DNA of 64,000 bases, taken from positions 151,970 to 215,969 of the forward strand of contig NZ_JAYWXI010000004.1 of the NCBI RefSeq assembly GCF_036016955.1, given 5' to 3'. Shown piece by piece: positions 8,217 to 17,349 of this stretch. The DNA comes from JAYWXI01 sp036016955 (GTDB taxonomy: Bacteria > Bacteroidota > Bacteroidia > Flavobacteriales > Weeksellaceae). Both the position numbers and the translations under genes were made by a program. Position 1 is the stretch's first letter. Each line of letters opens with the position of its first letter. The notes beneath the pieces were generated by a model that was not told where the DNA came from, did no database searches, and saw nothing but the letters and a program-made list of their open reading frames with translations.

Positions 8217-9491
8217 TTGAATTTACTAAAAAAAACAGGCCGATGCCTTAGATTAATCCTTCCGAGTACGCTTGCGGAAATTCTACTTTTCACCTCTCTC
8301 ATTGCCGGTTACGGAACCTTAGCAACAACCATTGCTTTGGATTACCGAATCATTTTCGACAACCGAATCCCCTGGGATGCCTACTTTAGTTTCGACAACC
8401 GCGCCATCGTCATGAGCGGTGGGGGCTTCGAGCGGCACCCTCTTGCCAACTACTTCTTCGGATGGATAAGGGAGCTTGCCTTTTGGCTATCGGGAGGTAA
8501 AACCGATGCTACTTTCCGCCTTGTATTAGCTTGGCTAAGCACCCTAACGATAAGCCTTTCGATAGTTCAAGTGTACAAATACCTTAAAAACATCATCGGA
8601 CTGCCGATGCATTTTTCCTTATTGCTAATTCTGTTTTACGCTTTTTTTTCGACCAATATTTTATTGGCTTTTACCCCAGAAACCTACACTTACACGCTTT
8701 TGGCCTTGGTTTTATTTAACCATTATGCCGCCCTCAAACTCCAAAAAGACAAACCGATTTCAACCGCTGCGCTTACTCTAGCCACCGTAACTACCGGCGG
8801 TCTTACCATTACCAATGCCGCCAAAATCTTCATTCCCTTAGCCTTTGAGAAAGGAATTTTCAAAAACGCCAAACGTTTTGCCTGGGCTACGGCGCAAACC
8901 CTCATCGCTGCGGGAACATTCCTTTTGCTCTACTTTTACCGCTTGAATTTCGACCTTCAAAGGATTTTCACCAAAACAGGAGAACAATATGAAAAATTCT
9001 CCAACCCTCAACACGTTCCTCTTTGGGATATGGCCAGCTCTTGGTTTTTTGGAGGAAACATCCTTTTCGCCTCCTTTATTACTCGGGATTATCACAACAA
9101 AAAAGGATTCGAGTACAAAGCTCTTTTCATGGACGTGTACAGCAGTGAACTGCCTTACGTCTTTGTTGCATTACTGCTTCTTATGATCCTTTGGTCGGTT
9201 GCCTCCAATCTTAAAAACAAATTGGTTTGGATTCTTTTTGTTTCTTTTATAATTGACATTCTGATCCACTGTTTCTTGAAATTCGGATTACACACAGCGT
9301 ATATCTATGGAGGGCATTTCGTATTCGTGTACCCCTTGCTATTGGGATGGCTTTACCATAGGTACAAAAACAAGTCTACCCCTCTACTTTTGATCAGCAT
9401 CTTATTGGTTTTTATGACGGCTTTCCTCATTACCAATAACAGTTTCAGAATGCAAGAATTCTTCTTCTTTCTGAACAAATACTATCAATAA
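8217..9491 (+). CDS. Polytopic membrane protein, DUF6080/GT-C-like, TTG start
   Basis: 424 aa. No ATG is available near the 5' end: the next Met is about residue 65, after clear family-like sequence, so TTG at 8217 is the likely start. About nine to ten hydrophobic segments are visible, with charged loops (FDNRIPWDAYFSFDNRAI; TKTGEQYEKFSNPQHVPLW). The early extracytoplasmic loop and many helices resemble GT-C glycosyltransferases, and I think it belongs to DUF6080, but I cannot confirm either. If GT-C, it would move sugars from lipid carriers at the membrane. It is monocistronic, with its own -7 box and a terminator shared with the convergent SPOR-like gene. Confidence 0.7.
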   Translation: MNLLKKTGRCLRLILPSTLAEILLFTSLIAGYGTLATTIALDYRIIFDNRIPWDAYFSFDNRAIVMSGGGFERHPLANYFFGWIRELAFWLSGGKTDATFRLVLAWLSTLTISLSIVQVYKYLKNIIGLPMHFSLLLILFYAFFSTNILLAFTPETYTYTLLALVLFNHYAALKLQKDKPISTAALTLATVTTGGLTITNAAKIFIPLAFEKGIFKNAKRFAWATAQTLIAAGTFLLLYFYRLNFDLQRIFTKTGEQYEKFSNPQHVPLWDMASSWFFGGNILFASFITRDYHNKKGFEYKALFMDVYSSELPYVFVALLLLMILWSVASNLKNKLVWILFVSFIIDILIHCFLKFGLHTAYIYGGHFVFVYPLLLGWLYHRYKNKSTPLLLISILLVFMTAFLITNNSFRMQEFFFFLNKYYQ

Positions 9492-9517
9492 AAAAACGAC
9501 CATTTAGGTCGTTTTTT
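9491..9517. terminator. Bidirectional terminator
   Basis: AAAAAACGACC (9491-9501) pairs with GGTCGTTTTTT around a 5-base loop. The A-run before and T-run after make it work on both strands, serving the membrane protein gene and the convergent SPOR-like gene. Confidence 0.8.
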
Positions 9518-9542
9518 TCGTTCTATAGATAGAAAATCAGCC

Positions 9543-10088
9543 TTACTTTGCCTCCGTACAAAACACTCTGTACTGAATGGCAGTAGCCGATTTAAAATAC
9601 TCTCTGATTCGCTTCAAATCCGAAGAAGCGCTTTCTTTACTGAAATAGCTTCCTGCTAATATTTTATAGTTCGGACGTAGCGAAGCATCCGTCTCTACCT
9701 TAATATTCGGGAAACGACGACGGAAATAAGCTTTTACCTCATTCGCCTCTTCGTTACTCTTCACCACCGCCAGTTGGATTTTAACCCCCATGATTCTCGG
9801 ATTTTGACGGCAAATTTCCGCCGTGGACAAAGCCCTAGAAGGCACCGTTCGTGTCCCCCGATTAGGCGTAAGACCTCCGGTAGTGGACAAATCTGGACCC
9901 GAGTCCGACGTCGAGGACGTTCGCATACAGGCCCCTTCCACAGACTCGATTAAAGAGCTTATTTTTTTATCCATGGAAACCGTCAAAGGAGTTCCCGAAA
10001 GCGTATCCGTTTTGATAACCTGCTGTGCAAAAAAACACTGGGAACCAAAAACAAACCATGCGATTATAGACGTTTTAAACAATTGCAT
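9543..10088 (-). CDS. SPOR-like domain periplasmic protein
   Basis: 181 aa from the ATG at 10088 (a TTG three bases earlier is possible but less likely). It has a signal peptide (cleavage near FFAQ-QV), then a Ser/Thr/Gly-rich linker with two Cys (ACMRTSS, ICRQNP), then a C-terminal domain with two repeats of the SPOR type: VKIQLAVVKSNEEANEVKAY and YKILAGSYFSKESASSDLKR. SPOR domains bind denuded glycan strands of peptidoglycan. The gene diverges from the act operon, a pairing I recall from other flavobacteria; a functional link is not known. A good TTG-N20-TAAATTTG promoter precedes it. Confidence 0.8.
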   Translation of the reverse strand: MQLFKTSIIAWFVFGSQCFFAQQVIKTDTLSGTPLTVSMDKKISSLIESVEGACMRTSSTSDSGPDLSTTGGLTPNRGTRTVPSRALSTAEICRQNPRIMGVKIQLAVVKSNEEANEVKAYFRRRFPNIKVETDASLRPNYKILAGSYFSKESASSDLKRIREYFKSATAIQYRVFCTEAK

Positions 10089-10104
10089 CAATCAATATTT
10101 TTTG

Positions 10105-10135
10105 CAAATTTAAGTATAAATAAAAACCGTACCAA
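10105..10135 (-). promoter_or_regulatory. Promoter of the SPOR-like gene
   Basis: On the minus strand TTG (10133-10135), a 20-base spacer and TAAATTTG (10105-10112): a full match to the Bacteroidota housekeeping pattern, 16 bases before the ATG. Confidence 0.7.
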
Positions 10136-10194
10136 ACGCATTTATTTAGAACTATTCCAAATTATGAAAAATGAGAAATAGCACGTTTCAGGGG

Positions 10195-10226
10195 TTGTTA
10201 ATTTCTTGTTAAAAACATTATTTTTG
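10195..10226 (+). promoter_or_regulatory. Promoter of the act operon
   Basis: TTG (10195-10197), a 21-base spacer and TATTTTTG (10219-10226). The likely transcript start is about 10231, leaving a leader of roughly 43 bases before actA. Confidence 0.7.
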
Positions 10227-10273
10227 CGGAATTGAATGAATACTCATTTTTTTACTAACCCAAGATTTTATAA

Positions 10274-11641
10274 ATGATTAGTTGGAGAAAGCATTACAAA
10301 AGGGGGTTACTGGCAATAGGTTTATTGCTGTCAGCCACCGCTTCAGTCCACGCTCAGGACGGAGATCCTAAGAACGGAGAAAAGCTTTTCAAAGCGAATT
10401 GCGCCGCGTGCCACGACCTTGAAAAGCAACTGGTTGGACCGGCCCTAGGAGGTATTGTCGATCGGCTCAAAACCGAACAAAACCTAGACACGGACTGGCT
10501 TCACGCCTGGATCAAAGACAACGAAGCCCTCAGAGCTTCCGGCGACAAATACGCCAATGAAGTGTTCGAAAAGTTCAATAAAACGGCAATGACCCCTTTC
10601 CCGAACTTATCGGATCAGGATATTAACGATATCTTGGCGTACACCACCAATCCGCCTGCACCAGAGCCTGCGGCAGCTTCAGAAGGAGCACAAGACCAAA
10701 ACTCCCTTGCCGCATTGGAAAAAGCAAAACAAGAGAGCACCAACTCCAAAATCGTTCTTATCTCTCTCTTTGCCATCGGTGGACTTCTACTTTGGTTACT
10801 ACTAAAACTCAAACAATTAGTAAAACTTCAACAAACCGACGAATTAGCAGCACTCAACGAAACTAGAGCGTACAGCTTGGCTGAAGTTTATGCCAAATAC
10901 AACACTTTAGGTAAAGTTATTTTGGGGCTTTTGGCTTTGTTTGCGTTCTACGGTGTTTGGAACTGGATGATGGGTATCGGCGTCTACAAAGGGTACAAGC
11001 CTGAACAGCCAATTTATTTCTCCCACAAAATCCACGCCGGGGATAACAAAATCGATTGCCAAATGTGCCACTCTTCCGCAAAATACGGAAAGGTTTCCGA
11101 AATCCCTTCGCTGAACGTTTGTATGAACTGTCACCGTAACATTTCCGAATACAAAGGCACCTACATGGAACCTGGAAAAAACAAAGCTTTCTACGATGCA
11201 GAAATCCAAAAAATCTACGCCGCAACCGGCTGGGATCCTGCAACGCAAAGCTATACCGGAAAAACACAACCGGTGGAATGGGTAAGAATCCACAATATGC
11301 CAGACTTCGTGTATTTCAATCACGCTCAACACGTAGTGGCTGGAGAGCAAGCCATTATCAGCTCGCACAACAAGAAAAATCCTAACGATCAAATCGATGT
11401 TGTATGTAAAGCTTGCCACGGTAAGGTAGACACCATGAACGTTGTACAAATGGCCAACGATTTCACCATGGGCTGGTGTATCGAATGTCACCGAACCACG
11501 GAGGTGGATATGAACAACGGTTACAACCAAGAGTACTTCAAAAACCTTCACGACAAACTGAAAAAACAGTACCCTAAAACCGAAGGTAAAATCACCGTCG
11601 ATGCAATCGGTGGTCTAGAGTGTGGTAAATGTCATTATTAA
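10274..11641 (+). CDS. actA: Alternative complex III subunit ActA, six-haem c-type cytochrome
   Basis: 455 aa. Signal peptide to about residue 27; an N-terminal monohaem cytochrome c domain (NCAACH, residues 42-47, with a probable Met ligand near 107); a Pro/Ala linker; a membrane helix (about 159-178); a short cytoplasmic loop; a second helix (about 213-232); then a periplasmic domain with five CxxCH motifs (CQMCH, CMNCH, CKACH, CIECH, CGKCH). The five C-terminal haems match pentahaem ActA of the quinol:cytochrome c oxidoreductase; the N-terminal haem is extra. It passes electrons from quinol oxidation toward a terminal oxidase in the periplasm. First gene of a six-gene operon. Confidence 0.92.
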   Translation: MISWRKHYKRGLLAIGLLLSATASVHAQDGDPKNGEKLFKANCAACHDLEKQLVGPALGGIVDRLKTEQNLDTDWLHAWIKDNEALRASGDKYANEVFEKFNKTAMTPFPNLSDQDINDILAYTTNPPAPEPAAASEGAQDQNSLAALEKAKQESTNSKIVLISLFAIGGLLLWLLLKLKQLVKLQQTDELAALNETRAYSLAEVYAKYNTLGKVILGLLALFAFYGVWNWMMGIGVYKGYKPEQPIYFSHKIHAGDNKIDCQMCHSSAKYGKVSEIPSLNVCMNCHRNISEYKGTYMEPGKNKAFYDAEIQKIYAATGWDPATQSYTGKTQPVEWVRIHNMPDFVYFNHAQHVVAGEQAIISSHNKKNPNDQIDVVCKACHGKVDTMNVVQMANDFTMGWCIECHRTTEVDMNNGYNQEYFKNLHDKLKKQYPKTEGKITVDAIGGLECGKCHY

Positions 11642-11665
11642 TAACGAATTAAATAAGAAGTATAA

Positions 11666-14600
11666 ATGGCTTCAAACAAAATACAATTTAGAAGTATTCA
11701 CGAACTGAAAGATCCGGCACTCAACCAAAAGCTGGCTCAAAAAGAATTTCAAAATGAAATTCCCGTGGATGAATTCCTAGGTGATTCCGAAAAAATGAAT
11801 AACTCCGGAACTTCTAGAAGAGATTTCCTTAAGCTTTTAGGATTCTCTACCGCGGCAGTAACTTTAGCCGCTTGTGAGGCTCCGGTAATTAAGACCATTC
11901 CTTACGTGGTAAAACCTCACGATATTATTCCTGGGGTTCCCAACTATTACGCTACAACTTTCTTCGACGGATTCGATTTTTCCAATGTTCTTGTAAAAAC
12001 CAGAGAAGGAAGACCCATAAAAATCGAAGCAAACCCTGCCGCCAAAGAACTTGGAAAAACCAATGCTAGAGCGCAGGCCAGCGTTTTGTCTCTTTACGAT
12101 AACGATAAGGTAAAGCAGCCTCAGTTGCAAGGAAAAGACGAGACTTTCGATAAAGTGGATGACTACATCCTAAAAGCCCTAGCAGAGGCACAAGGATCGG
12201 GCAAAAGAATTGTCGTTCTTTCTCATTCCTATGCTTCGCCAACTTTCAAAAAACTTTTTGGCGACTTTAAGGCTAAGTACCCTACCGCCGAATTGGTAAC
12301 TTACGATGCTTATCCTTATGCCGCCGCACTGGATGCCGCACAAGAGGTTTTCGGACAAAGAGCTTTGCCTGTATACGACCTTTCCGGTACCGAGTTGGTG
12401 GTTTCGTTCCAAGCGGATTTCTTGGATCACTACAACGGGGCAAGTTTGGAAACGTCTTACGCAGCGGCTAAAAAACCGGGGGCTAATATGTTAAGACATA
12501 TTCAGGTGGAATCCAATATGTCGTTAACCGGAGCCAATGCCGACACTCGTATCCCTTTGAAACCAAGTGCGGTTAACAAAACCTTAGTTGAAGTTTACAA
12601 CCTGATTAACGGAGGATCGTCTTCCGATAAAAATGCACAAAGTATCGCTGCAGAACTTCAGGCCAAAGGAAGCAAAGCCGTAGTGTTAGCCGACGGAAGC
12701 AAGGGAGCTTACGTTTTGGCTCATCTCATCAACCAAAAACTAGGTTCTTCGGCTTTTACCGGCAAGAAAAACCTTCTAAAAGAATTCGACGGGGCACGTT
12801 ACCAAGAGTTCTTGTCTTGGATGAATAGCGGGCAAGTAGGTGTTCTGATCACCAATAACATCAACCCAATTTATTCTTCCAACAAAGGCGAAGACTTCAA
12901 GAAAGCGTTGACAAAAGTCCCTCACGTGGTTGCTATCGTTGACAAGAAAAACGAGATGTATGAAGCGGCGAAAGCAGTTATTCCTGCCACCCACTGGTTG
13001 GAATCTTGGGCTGACCTTACCCCACAATCCGGCGTATACTCTCTCATGCAGCCTACGATTTCTAAAGTATTCAAGCCTAGACAGATTGAAGAATCTCTAC
13101 TGGTTTGGATTAACGGAAAAAACAGCCCTGCAAACAACTACTACGATTATTTGAAAGCCAATGCCAGCAGTCTTTTGGGTGGGGTAAGCTTCAACAAAGC
13201 GCTTTACAACGGTTACAACGAAGTGGCTTCTGAAGCCGCACTAGCTTATGCTGGAGGAAATGCCACCCAAGCCATAGCAGAACTTTCCAACTTCAAAGCA
13301 TCCGAATGGGAACTTAACCTCTATACCAAAACTTCCATCGGAGACGGAACGCAGGCTAACAACCCATGGTTGCAGGAACTTCCAGATCCTATCACCAGAC
13401 TTTCTTGGGATAATTATCTGACCGTTTCGCCTAAAGATGCAGCCAAGTTAGGCTTAGAGAATACACTTAATGCAAGAATGCAGCTTGACGGCTCCAAAGT
13501 GAATTTGACGGTCAACGGCGTAACACTTAATGACGTGCCTGTATTCATCCAACCGGGGCAAGCCGAAGGCTCTTTCGGTTTGGCGTTGGGATACGGAAAG
13601 AAAAACTCTGGAAAAGTAGCAGAAACGGGAGTTAATGCCTACCCTCTTTTCGACGGTTCAAACCTTTGCGTGGGTGGCATAAAAATCGAAAAATCGTCAA
13701 GCAGCAAACACGAATTTGCCGGAATGCAGCTTCAAAACACCCTAATGGGACGTTATGAAATTGCAAGAGAAGTGCCTTTGGAAACTTTCCTCAATGTGAA
13801 ATTCGACGACCGCACCATCGAAAACGGAAGGCCAAAAGGATGGAATATTCCTTTGGAATACCATACCCTTACCGAGTCTATGGCGGCAGGTAAAATCTCC
13901 CTTTGGGATGAATTCGACGATACAGACGGGCCTCACTTCAACCTTTCCATCGACCTTAACGCTTGTACAGGGTGCGGGGCTTGTATCATTGCTTGTCAAG
14001 CCGAAAATAACGTACCGGTAGTTGGAAAAGAAGAGGTAAGAATGTCCAGAGATATGTATTGGTTGAGAATCGACCGCTACTACTCTGCCAAAGAGAAAAT
14101 AGACCAAAAAGAACAATTGGATCGTAATCTTAATGTTCCTCAAGTCTATGACATCTTGATTGAACCTGCCGAAAATCCGGATGTGATTTTCCAACCGGTA
14201 ATGTGTCAGCACTGTAACCATGCACCATGCGAAACCGTTTGTCCTGTTGCAGCAACATCACACGGTAAACAAGGTCAAAACCAAATGGCTTACAACCGAT
14301 GCATCGGTACCAGATATTGTGCAAACAACTGTCCTTACAAAGTAAGACGATTCAACTGGTTCACTTATAATCTTAACGACAAGTTCGACTTCAATATGAA
14401 CAACGACTTGGGAAGAATGGTTCTGAATCCGGATGTTGTTGTAAGAACCAGAGGGGTAATGGAAAAATGCTCGATGTGTATCCAAATGACTCAGAACACC
14501 ATCTTGGAAGCGAAAAAAGAAGGCCGCAAAGTACAAGACGGCGAATTCGCTACAGCGTGTTCCAAAGCGTGTTCAACAGGAGCAATGCAGTTTGGCGATA

Positions 14601-14734
14601 TGAACGACAAAACGTCGGAAGTACGTAAGCTTTATACCAGCAACAGAAGATATACCCTACTGGAAGAAATCGGTACGAAGCCTAACGTATTCTATCATAC
14701 CAAAGTTAGAAACAGAAAAGAAAACAAAGTTTAA
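11666..14734 (+). CDS. actB: Alternative complex III subunit ActB, Fe-S / molybdopterin-type protein
   Basis: 1022 aa. A twin-arginine-like motif (SRRDFLKLLG, Arg51-Arg52) is followed by a hydrophobic stretch and a lipobox-like LAAC at Cys70, so Tat export and lipidation are likely. The middle is the molybdopterin-oxidoreductase-like domain, which in known ActB carries no cofactor. The C-terminal part (from about residue 765) is a ferredoxin-like domain with CTGCGACIIACQ, CQHCNHAPCETVCP, CIGTRYCANNCP and CSMC...CSKAC, enough cysteines for the four clusters of ActB. It is the electron wire between ActC/ActF and the haem subunits. 24 bases after actA. Confidence 0.93.
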   Translation: MASNKIQFRSIHELKDPALNQKLAQKEFQNEIPVDEFLGDSEKMNNSGTSRRDFLKLLGFSTAAVTLAACEAPVIKTIPYVVKPHDIIPGVPNYYATTFFDGFDFSNVLVKTREGRPIKIEANPAAKELGKTNARAQASVLSLYDNDKVKQPQLQGKDETFDKVDDYILKALAEAQGSGKRIVVLSHSYASPTFKKLFGDFKAKYPTAELVTYDAYPYAAALDAAQEVFGQRALPVYDLSGTELVVSFQADFLDHYNGASLETSYAAAKKPGANMLRHIQVESNMSLTGANADTRIPLKPSAVNKTLVEVYNLINGGSSSDKNAQSIAAELQAKGSKAVVLADGSKGAYVLAHLINQKLGSSAFTGKKNLLKEFDGARYQEFLSWMNSGQVGVLITNNINPIYSSNKGEDFKKALTKVPHVVAIVDKKNEMYEAAKAVIPATHWLESWADLTPQSGVYSLMQPTISKVFKPRQIEESLLVWINGKNSPANNYYDYLKANASSLLGGVSFNKALYNGYNEVASEAALAYAGGNATQAIAELSNFKASEWELNLYTKTSIGDGTQANNPWLQELPDPITRLSWDNYLTVSPKDAAKLGLENTLNARMQLDGSKVNLTVNGVTLNDVPVFIQPGQAEGSFGLALGYGKKNSGKVAETGVNAYPLFDGSNLCVGGIKIEKSSSSKHEFAGMQLQNTLMGRYEIAREVPLETFLNVKFDDRTIENGRPKGWNIPLEYHTLTESMAAGKISLWDEFDDTDGPHFNLSIDLNACTGCGACIIACQAENNVPVVGKEEVRMSRDMYWLRIDRYYSAKEKIDQKEQLDRNLNVPQVYDILIEPAENPDVIFQPVMCQHCNHAPCETVCPVAATSHGKQGQNQMAYNRCIGTRYCANNCPYKVRRFNWFTYNLNDKFDFNMNNDLGRMVLNPDVVVRTRGVMEKCSMCIQMTQNTILEAKKEGRKVQDGEFATACSKACSTGAMQFGDMNDKTSEVRKLYTSNRRYTLLEEIGTKPNVFYHTKVRNRKENKV

Positions 14735-14752
14735 ATAATAATAAGGTAAAAC

Positions 14753-16147
14753 ATGTCACATTACGAAGCCCCAATTAGGGAACCTTTAATTATTGGTCAC
14801 AAAACTTATCATGATATCACAGAAGATATCGCCAGACCTATCGAAGAAAGAGCCGGAAAGCTCTGGTGGATTTCATTTTGGGCGGCATTGGTACTGTTTA
14901 TTTATGGATTCGGCTGCATCGCCTACACCATAGGTACTGGTATCGGCGCCTGGGGACTCAACAGAACCATCAACTGGGGTTGGGATATTACCAACTTCGT
15001 ATGGTGGGTGGGGATTGGTCACGCCGGAACCCTGATTTCTGCAGTACTATTATTATTTAGACAACGTTGGAGAATGTCCGTGAACCGTTCTGCCGAAGCG
15101 ATGACCATCTTTGCCGTTGTTCAGGCTGCGATTTTCCCGGTCATCCACATGGGTAGAGTTTGGGTTGGTTACTGGGTGTTTCCTATCCCTAACCAGTTTG
15201 GTTCACTTTGGACAAACTTTAACTCGCCTCTACTTTGGGACGTATTTGCGATTTCCACCTATTTCTCGGTATCAACGGTATTTTGGTTCATGGGACTTAT
15301 TCCGGACTTCGCTATGATTCGAGATCGGGCAAAAACCCCTTGGACAAAAAAGATTTATACGTTCCTTGCCTTCGGTTGGGGAGGTAAGGCAAAACACTGG
15401 CAGCGTTTCGAAGAACTTTCATTGGTTCTTGCCGGTTTGGCAACCCCGCTAGTATTTTCCGTACACACCACGGTATCCTTTGACTTTGCTACATCGGTTA
15501 TTAAAGGATGGCACTCCACCATCTATCCGCCGTACTTCGTTGCGGGAGCGATTTTCTCTGGATTTGCGATGGTACAAACGCTTCTTTTGGTGGCCAGAAA
15601 GGTATGTAACCTTGAGGAGTACATCACCATGTACCACATCGAAATCATGAACATCGTTATCGTAGTAACCGGAGGAATGGTAACGGTGGCCTACGCGGTA
15701 GAATATTTTATTGCATGGTATTCGGGAACACGTTTCGAGGATTTTGCCTATCTGACTCCAGGAGCGGCTACCGGTCCTTACTGGTGGGCATTTTGGGCAC
15801 TAATCATCTGTAACCTTGTCGTGCCAGCTTCGTTCTGGTTCAAGAAATTGCGTACCAATATCATTTGGACATTCTTTGTAGCTCTTATCATCAACATCGG
15901 TATGTGGTTTGAGCGTTTTGACATCATCGTTATCAACCTATCTAGAGACTACCTTCCTGGTTCTTGGACGATGTTTAAACCGACAATCATTGACGTTGGG
16001 GTTTACTTGGGAACCATCGGATTCTTCTCTGTATTGTTCCTACTTTACGCAAGAACATTCCCTGTAATTGCACAGGCTGAATTGAAATCTATTTTGAAAA
16101 TTTCTGGTGAAACTTATAAAGCAAAAGAAGGAGATGAGCACCACTAA
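14753..16147 (+). CDS. actC: Alternative complex III subunit ActC (NrfD/PsrC-like quinol-binding)
   Basis: 464 aa integral membrane protein with about ten hydrophobic helices, of the NrfD/PsrC polysulfide-reductase family. It begins with a cytoplasmic segment (REPLIIGHKTYHDITEDIARP) typical of ActC, and has the conserved HMGRVWVGYWVFPIP and SVHTTVSFDFA regions. In the solved complexes ActC holds the quinol oxidation site on the periplasmic side. It follows actB by 18 bases and overlaps actD by 14 bases. Confidence 0.93.
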   Translation: MSHYEAPIREPLIIGHKTYHDITEDIARPIEERAGKLWWISFWAALVLFIYGFGCIAYTIGTGIGAWGLNRTINWGWDITNFVWWVGIGHAGTLISAVLLLFRQRWRMSVNRSAEAMTIFAVVQAAIFPVIHMGRVWVGYWVFPIPNQFGSLWTNFNSPLLWDVFAISTYFSVSTVFWFMGLIPDFAMIRDRAKTPWTKKIYTFLAFGWGGKAKHWQRFEELSLVLAGLATPLVFSVHTTVSFDFATSVIKGWHSTIYPPYFVAGAIFSGFAMVQTLLLVARKVCNLEEYITMYHIEIMNIVIVVTGGMVTVAYAVEYFIAWYSGTRFEDFAYLTPGAATGPYWWAFWALIICNLVVPASFWFKKLRTNIIWTFFVALIINIGMWFERFDIIVINLSRDYLPGSWTMFKPTIIDVGVYLGTIGFFSVLFLLYARTFPVIAQAELKSILKISGETYKAKEGDEHH

Positions 16148-16655
16148 AATAATTTACGGTTTATATGCCGACGATGATGATTTAATGCAAGGCGTTAAAG
16201 CATTTAGAGAAAAAGGAATTGAGATCAACGAGGTGTATACTCCTTTCCCGGTTCACGGGTTGGATAAAGCTCTTGGTCTGAAAAAAACAAGGATTTCGGA
16301 TGCAGCGTTCATCTATGCTTGTTACGGAGTAACCATCGGGGCACTAATTACGTGGTACACCATGAATCACGATTGGCCGCAAAACATCGGTGGAAAGCCT
16401 GCCTTTGATTGGGCTCACAACATGCCTGCTTTTGTGGTTCCCATGTTCGAATTGATGGTATTCTGTGCTGCGCACATGATGTCCCTTACTTTCCTTGTAA
16501 GAAACAAAATGTATCCTGGTGCTCCGGCTCAAAATCCGGACCCTCGTACCACCGACGATAAATTCCTTATGGAGTTTGTAAGCCAGGATGTTGATAAAAT
16601 TAAACAGCTTCTCATCGAGACCGGTGCTGAAGAAATAACCGTAAAAGATGCTTAA
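16134..16655 (+). CDS. actD: Alternative complex III subunit ActD (DUF3341)
   Basis: 173 aa. I chose the ATG at 16134 (MSTTKIIYGLYADDDDL), because the upstream in-frame ATG at 16107 would only add nine residues unlike the family. An N-terminal soluble domain is followed by two membrane helices (about residues 58-80 and 100-122) separated by a loop (NHDWPQNIGGKPAFDWAHN), the layout of DUF3341 ActD. It is a structural membrane subunit without cofactors. It overlaps the end of actC by 14 bases, implying translational coupling. Confidence 0.9.
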   Translation: MSTTKIIYGLYADDDDLMQGVKAFREKGIEINEVYTPFPVHGLDKALGLKKTRISDAAFIYACYGVTIGALITWYTMNHDWPQNIGGKPAFDWAHNMPAFVVPMFELMVFCAAHMMSLTFLVRNKMYPGAPAQNPDPRTTDDKFLMEFVSQDVDKIKQLLIETGAEEITVKDA

Positions 16656-16656
16656 A

Positions 16657-17331
16657 ATGAAAAAAAATATTTTAAAGATTACAGCCATCTTAGGTTTTGC
16701 TGGTTTAGTACTTACTTCTTGTGGAAAAGGTAATCCTCCTTTGGTTTATTTTCCAGACATGTATTTTCCAGTGGCATACGATCCGCTTCAAAAAGCAGAA
16801 GATCCTTACTCCAAGCACGACAATGAAGTGCCCGCTTTTGTTAAACAAAATGGAGCCACAGCCTTGACTCCCGTTCCGGGAACCGTACCTCAAAATCGTG
16901 ACGGTATTTTCGCTGAAGGGCTTCTTCCTGCCAATATGGACGAGTATAATGCCGGCTACGAAGCTTCCAAAGCCGTAACGGTTTCGCCTCTAAATCCGGC
17001 TAATGCAGAAAAAGATTTGGCTAGAGGAAAAGTGCTTTATGAAAAGACGTGTTCGGCTTGCCACGGTACGGCAGGAGACGGACAAGGTTCCATCGTTCAA
17101 ACGGGAGCTTACGTTGGTGTTCCTAAATATGCCGACAGAGCGATTACACTAGGAACAGTACACTATGTCATCGAGAACGGTAGAAACGCCATGGGCTCTT
17201 ACGCCGGACAGCTTACTCCGGGAGACCGTTGGAGAGTGGCTATGTATGTTATGAACGAATTTAAAGGTGGGCCTGCAGCACCCGCTGCAGGAACAACTGC
17301 CGCAGTGACTGATTCTACCGCTACAAAATAA
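16657..17331 (+). CDS. actE: Alternative complex III subunit ActE, monohaem cytochrome c lipoprotein
   Basis: 224 aa from the ATG at 16657; an ATG at 16648 overlapping actD is less likely. The lipoprotein signal peptide ends LVLTSC. The N-terminal extension (GNPPLVYFPDMYFPVAYDP) is typical of ActE and lies across the complex. A single CSACH haem site (about residue 133) sits in a class I cytochrome c fold with a candidate Met ligand in NAMGSYAG. It is membrane-anchored in the periplasm and takes electrons from ActA/ActB. The C-terminus is Ala/Thr-rich. Confidence 0.92.
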   Translation: MKKNILKITAILGFAGLVLTSCGKGNPPLVYFPDMYFPVAYDPLQKAEDPYSKHDNEVPAFVKQNGATALTPVPGTVPQNRDGIFAEGLLPANMDEYNAGYEASKAVTVSPLNPANAEKDLARGKVLYEKTCSACHGTAGDGQGSIVQTGAYVGVPKYADRAITLGTVHYVIENGRNAMGSYAGQLTPGDRWRVAMYVMNEFKGGPAAPAAGTTAAVTDSTATK

Positions 17332-17349
17332 TTTTAAAAGACAGAAAAA

